Below, one piece after another: positions 5,382 through 5,444 of a stretch of 5,444 nt of DNA. Position numbers and translations under genes: made by a program. The stretch lies in the NCBI GenBank assembly GCA_007127385.1, contig SKZM01000185.1:1-5444 (forward strand). The letters run 5' to 3'. The stretch is from Methanosalsum sp. GTDB taxonomy: Archaea; Halobacteriota; Methanosarcinia; Methanosarcinales; Methanosarcinaceae. The stretch's first letter is position 1; each line of letters begins with the position of its first letter. Below the pieces are notes generated by a model that was not told where the DNA came from, did no database searches, and saw only the letters and a list, made by a program, of their open reading frames with translations.

Positions 5382-5444
5382 TCTGAAACCGTAACTTTTT
5401 TTCTGACTTTGGTATATGTATTTTCCTGTACAGATTATAGCACG

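Noticed and set aside
1..5444. CRISPR array, insertion sequence or long repeats
   Set aside because: Reading both strands showed no regularly spaced repeats, transposase-like frames or long inverted repeats.

Overview
The window looks like chromosomal DNA of a methylotrophic methanogenic archaeon of the Methanosarcinaceae type. The evidence is a member of the monomethylamine methyltransferase family (MtmB), a heterodisulfide reductase HdrC-HdrB pair, archaeal TATA-like boxes, an archaeal-type tRNA with its CCA encoded, and AT-rich DNA. The genus cannot be fixed from this stretch alone.

Layout from left to right. (1) The window opens inside an ArgA-like GNAT acetyltransferase on the minus strand, cut by the left edge, with a TTG start. 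(2) A tRNA-Arg(CCU) gene lies just upstream of it on the same strand, with its own TATA box. (3) A 170-residue GNAT protein resembling the ectoine-pathway acetyltransferase EctA follows on the minus strand. (4) Upstream of it, on the same strand, is a full-length 453-residue MtmB-family protein. (5) A 150-base divergent promoter region separates this gene from a plus-strand transporter of the major facilitator superfamily, oxalate/formate antiporter (OFA) type. (6) The transporter converges on a minus-strand hdrC-hdrB operon that keeps every expected cluster cysteine in both subunits. The last 144 bases are the upstream region of hdrC. No gene-free stretch exceeds 300 bases.

The most unusual item is the MtmB-family gene. 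Authentic MtmB is read through an in-frame UAG that places pyrrolysine in the active site. This gene is uninterrupted, and the equivalent codon is TTT (Phe196, bases 1842-1844), within a well-matched Gly-Pro context. Two further residues that contact pyrrolysine in MtmB also appear changed. The protein is therefore probably a pyrrolysine-independent corrinoid methyltransferase for a different substrate, or a repurposed paralogue. Its divergent partner is a transporter of unknown substrate, and no corrinoid protein gene lies next to it.

A working model, which is inference only: the OFA transporter imports a methylated compound, the MtmB-like enzyme demethylates it onto a corrinoid protein encoded elsewhere, and methanogenesis follows. 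HdrCB would take part in reducing the CoM-S-S-CoB made in the last step. The HdrCB link rests only on proximity, and the two units converge rather than share a promoter.
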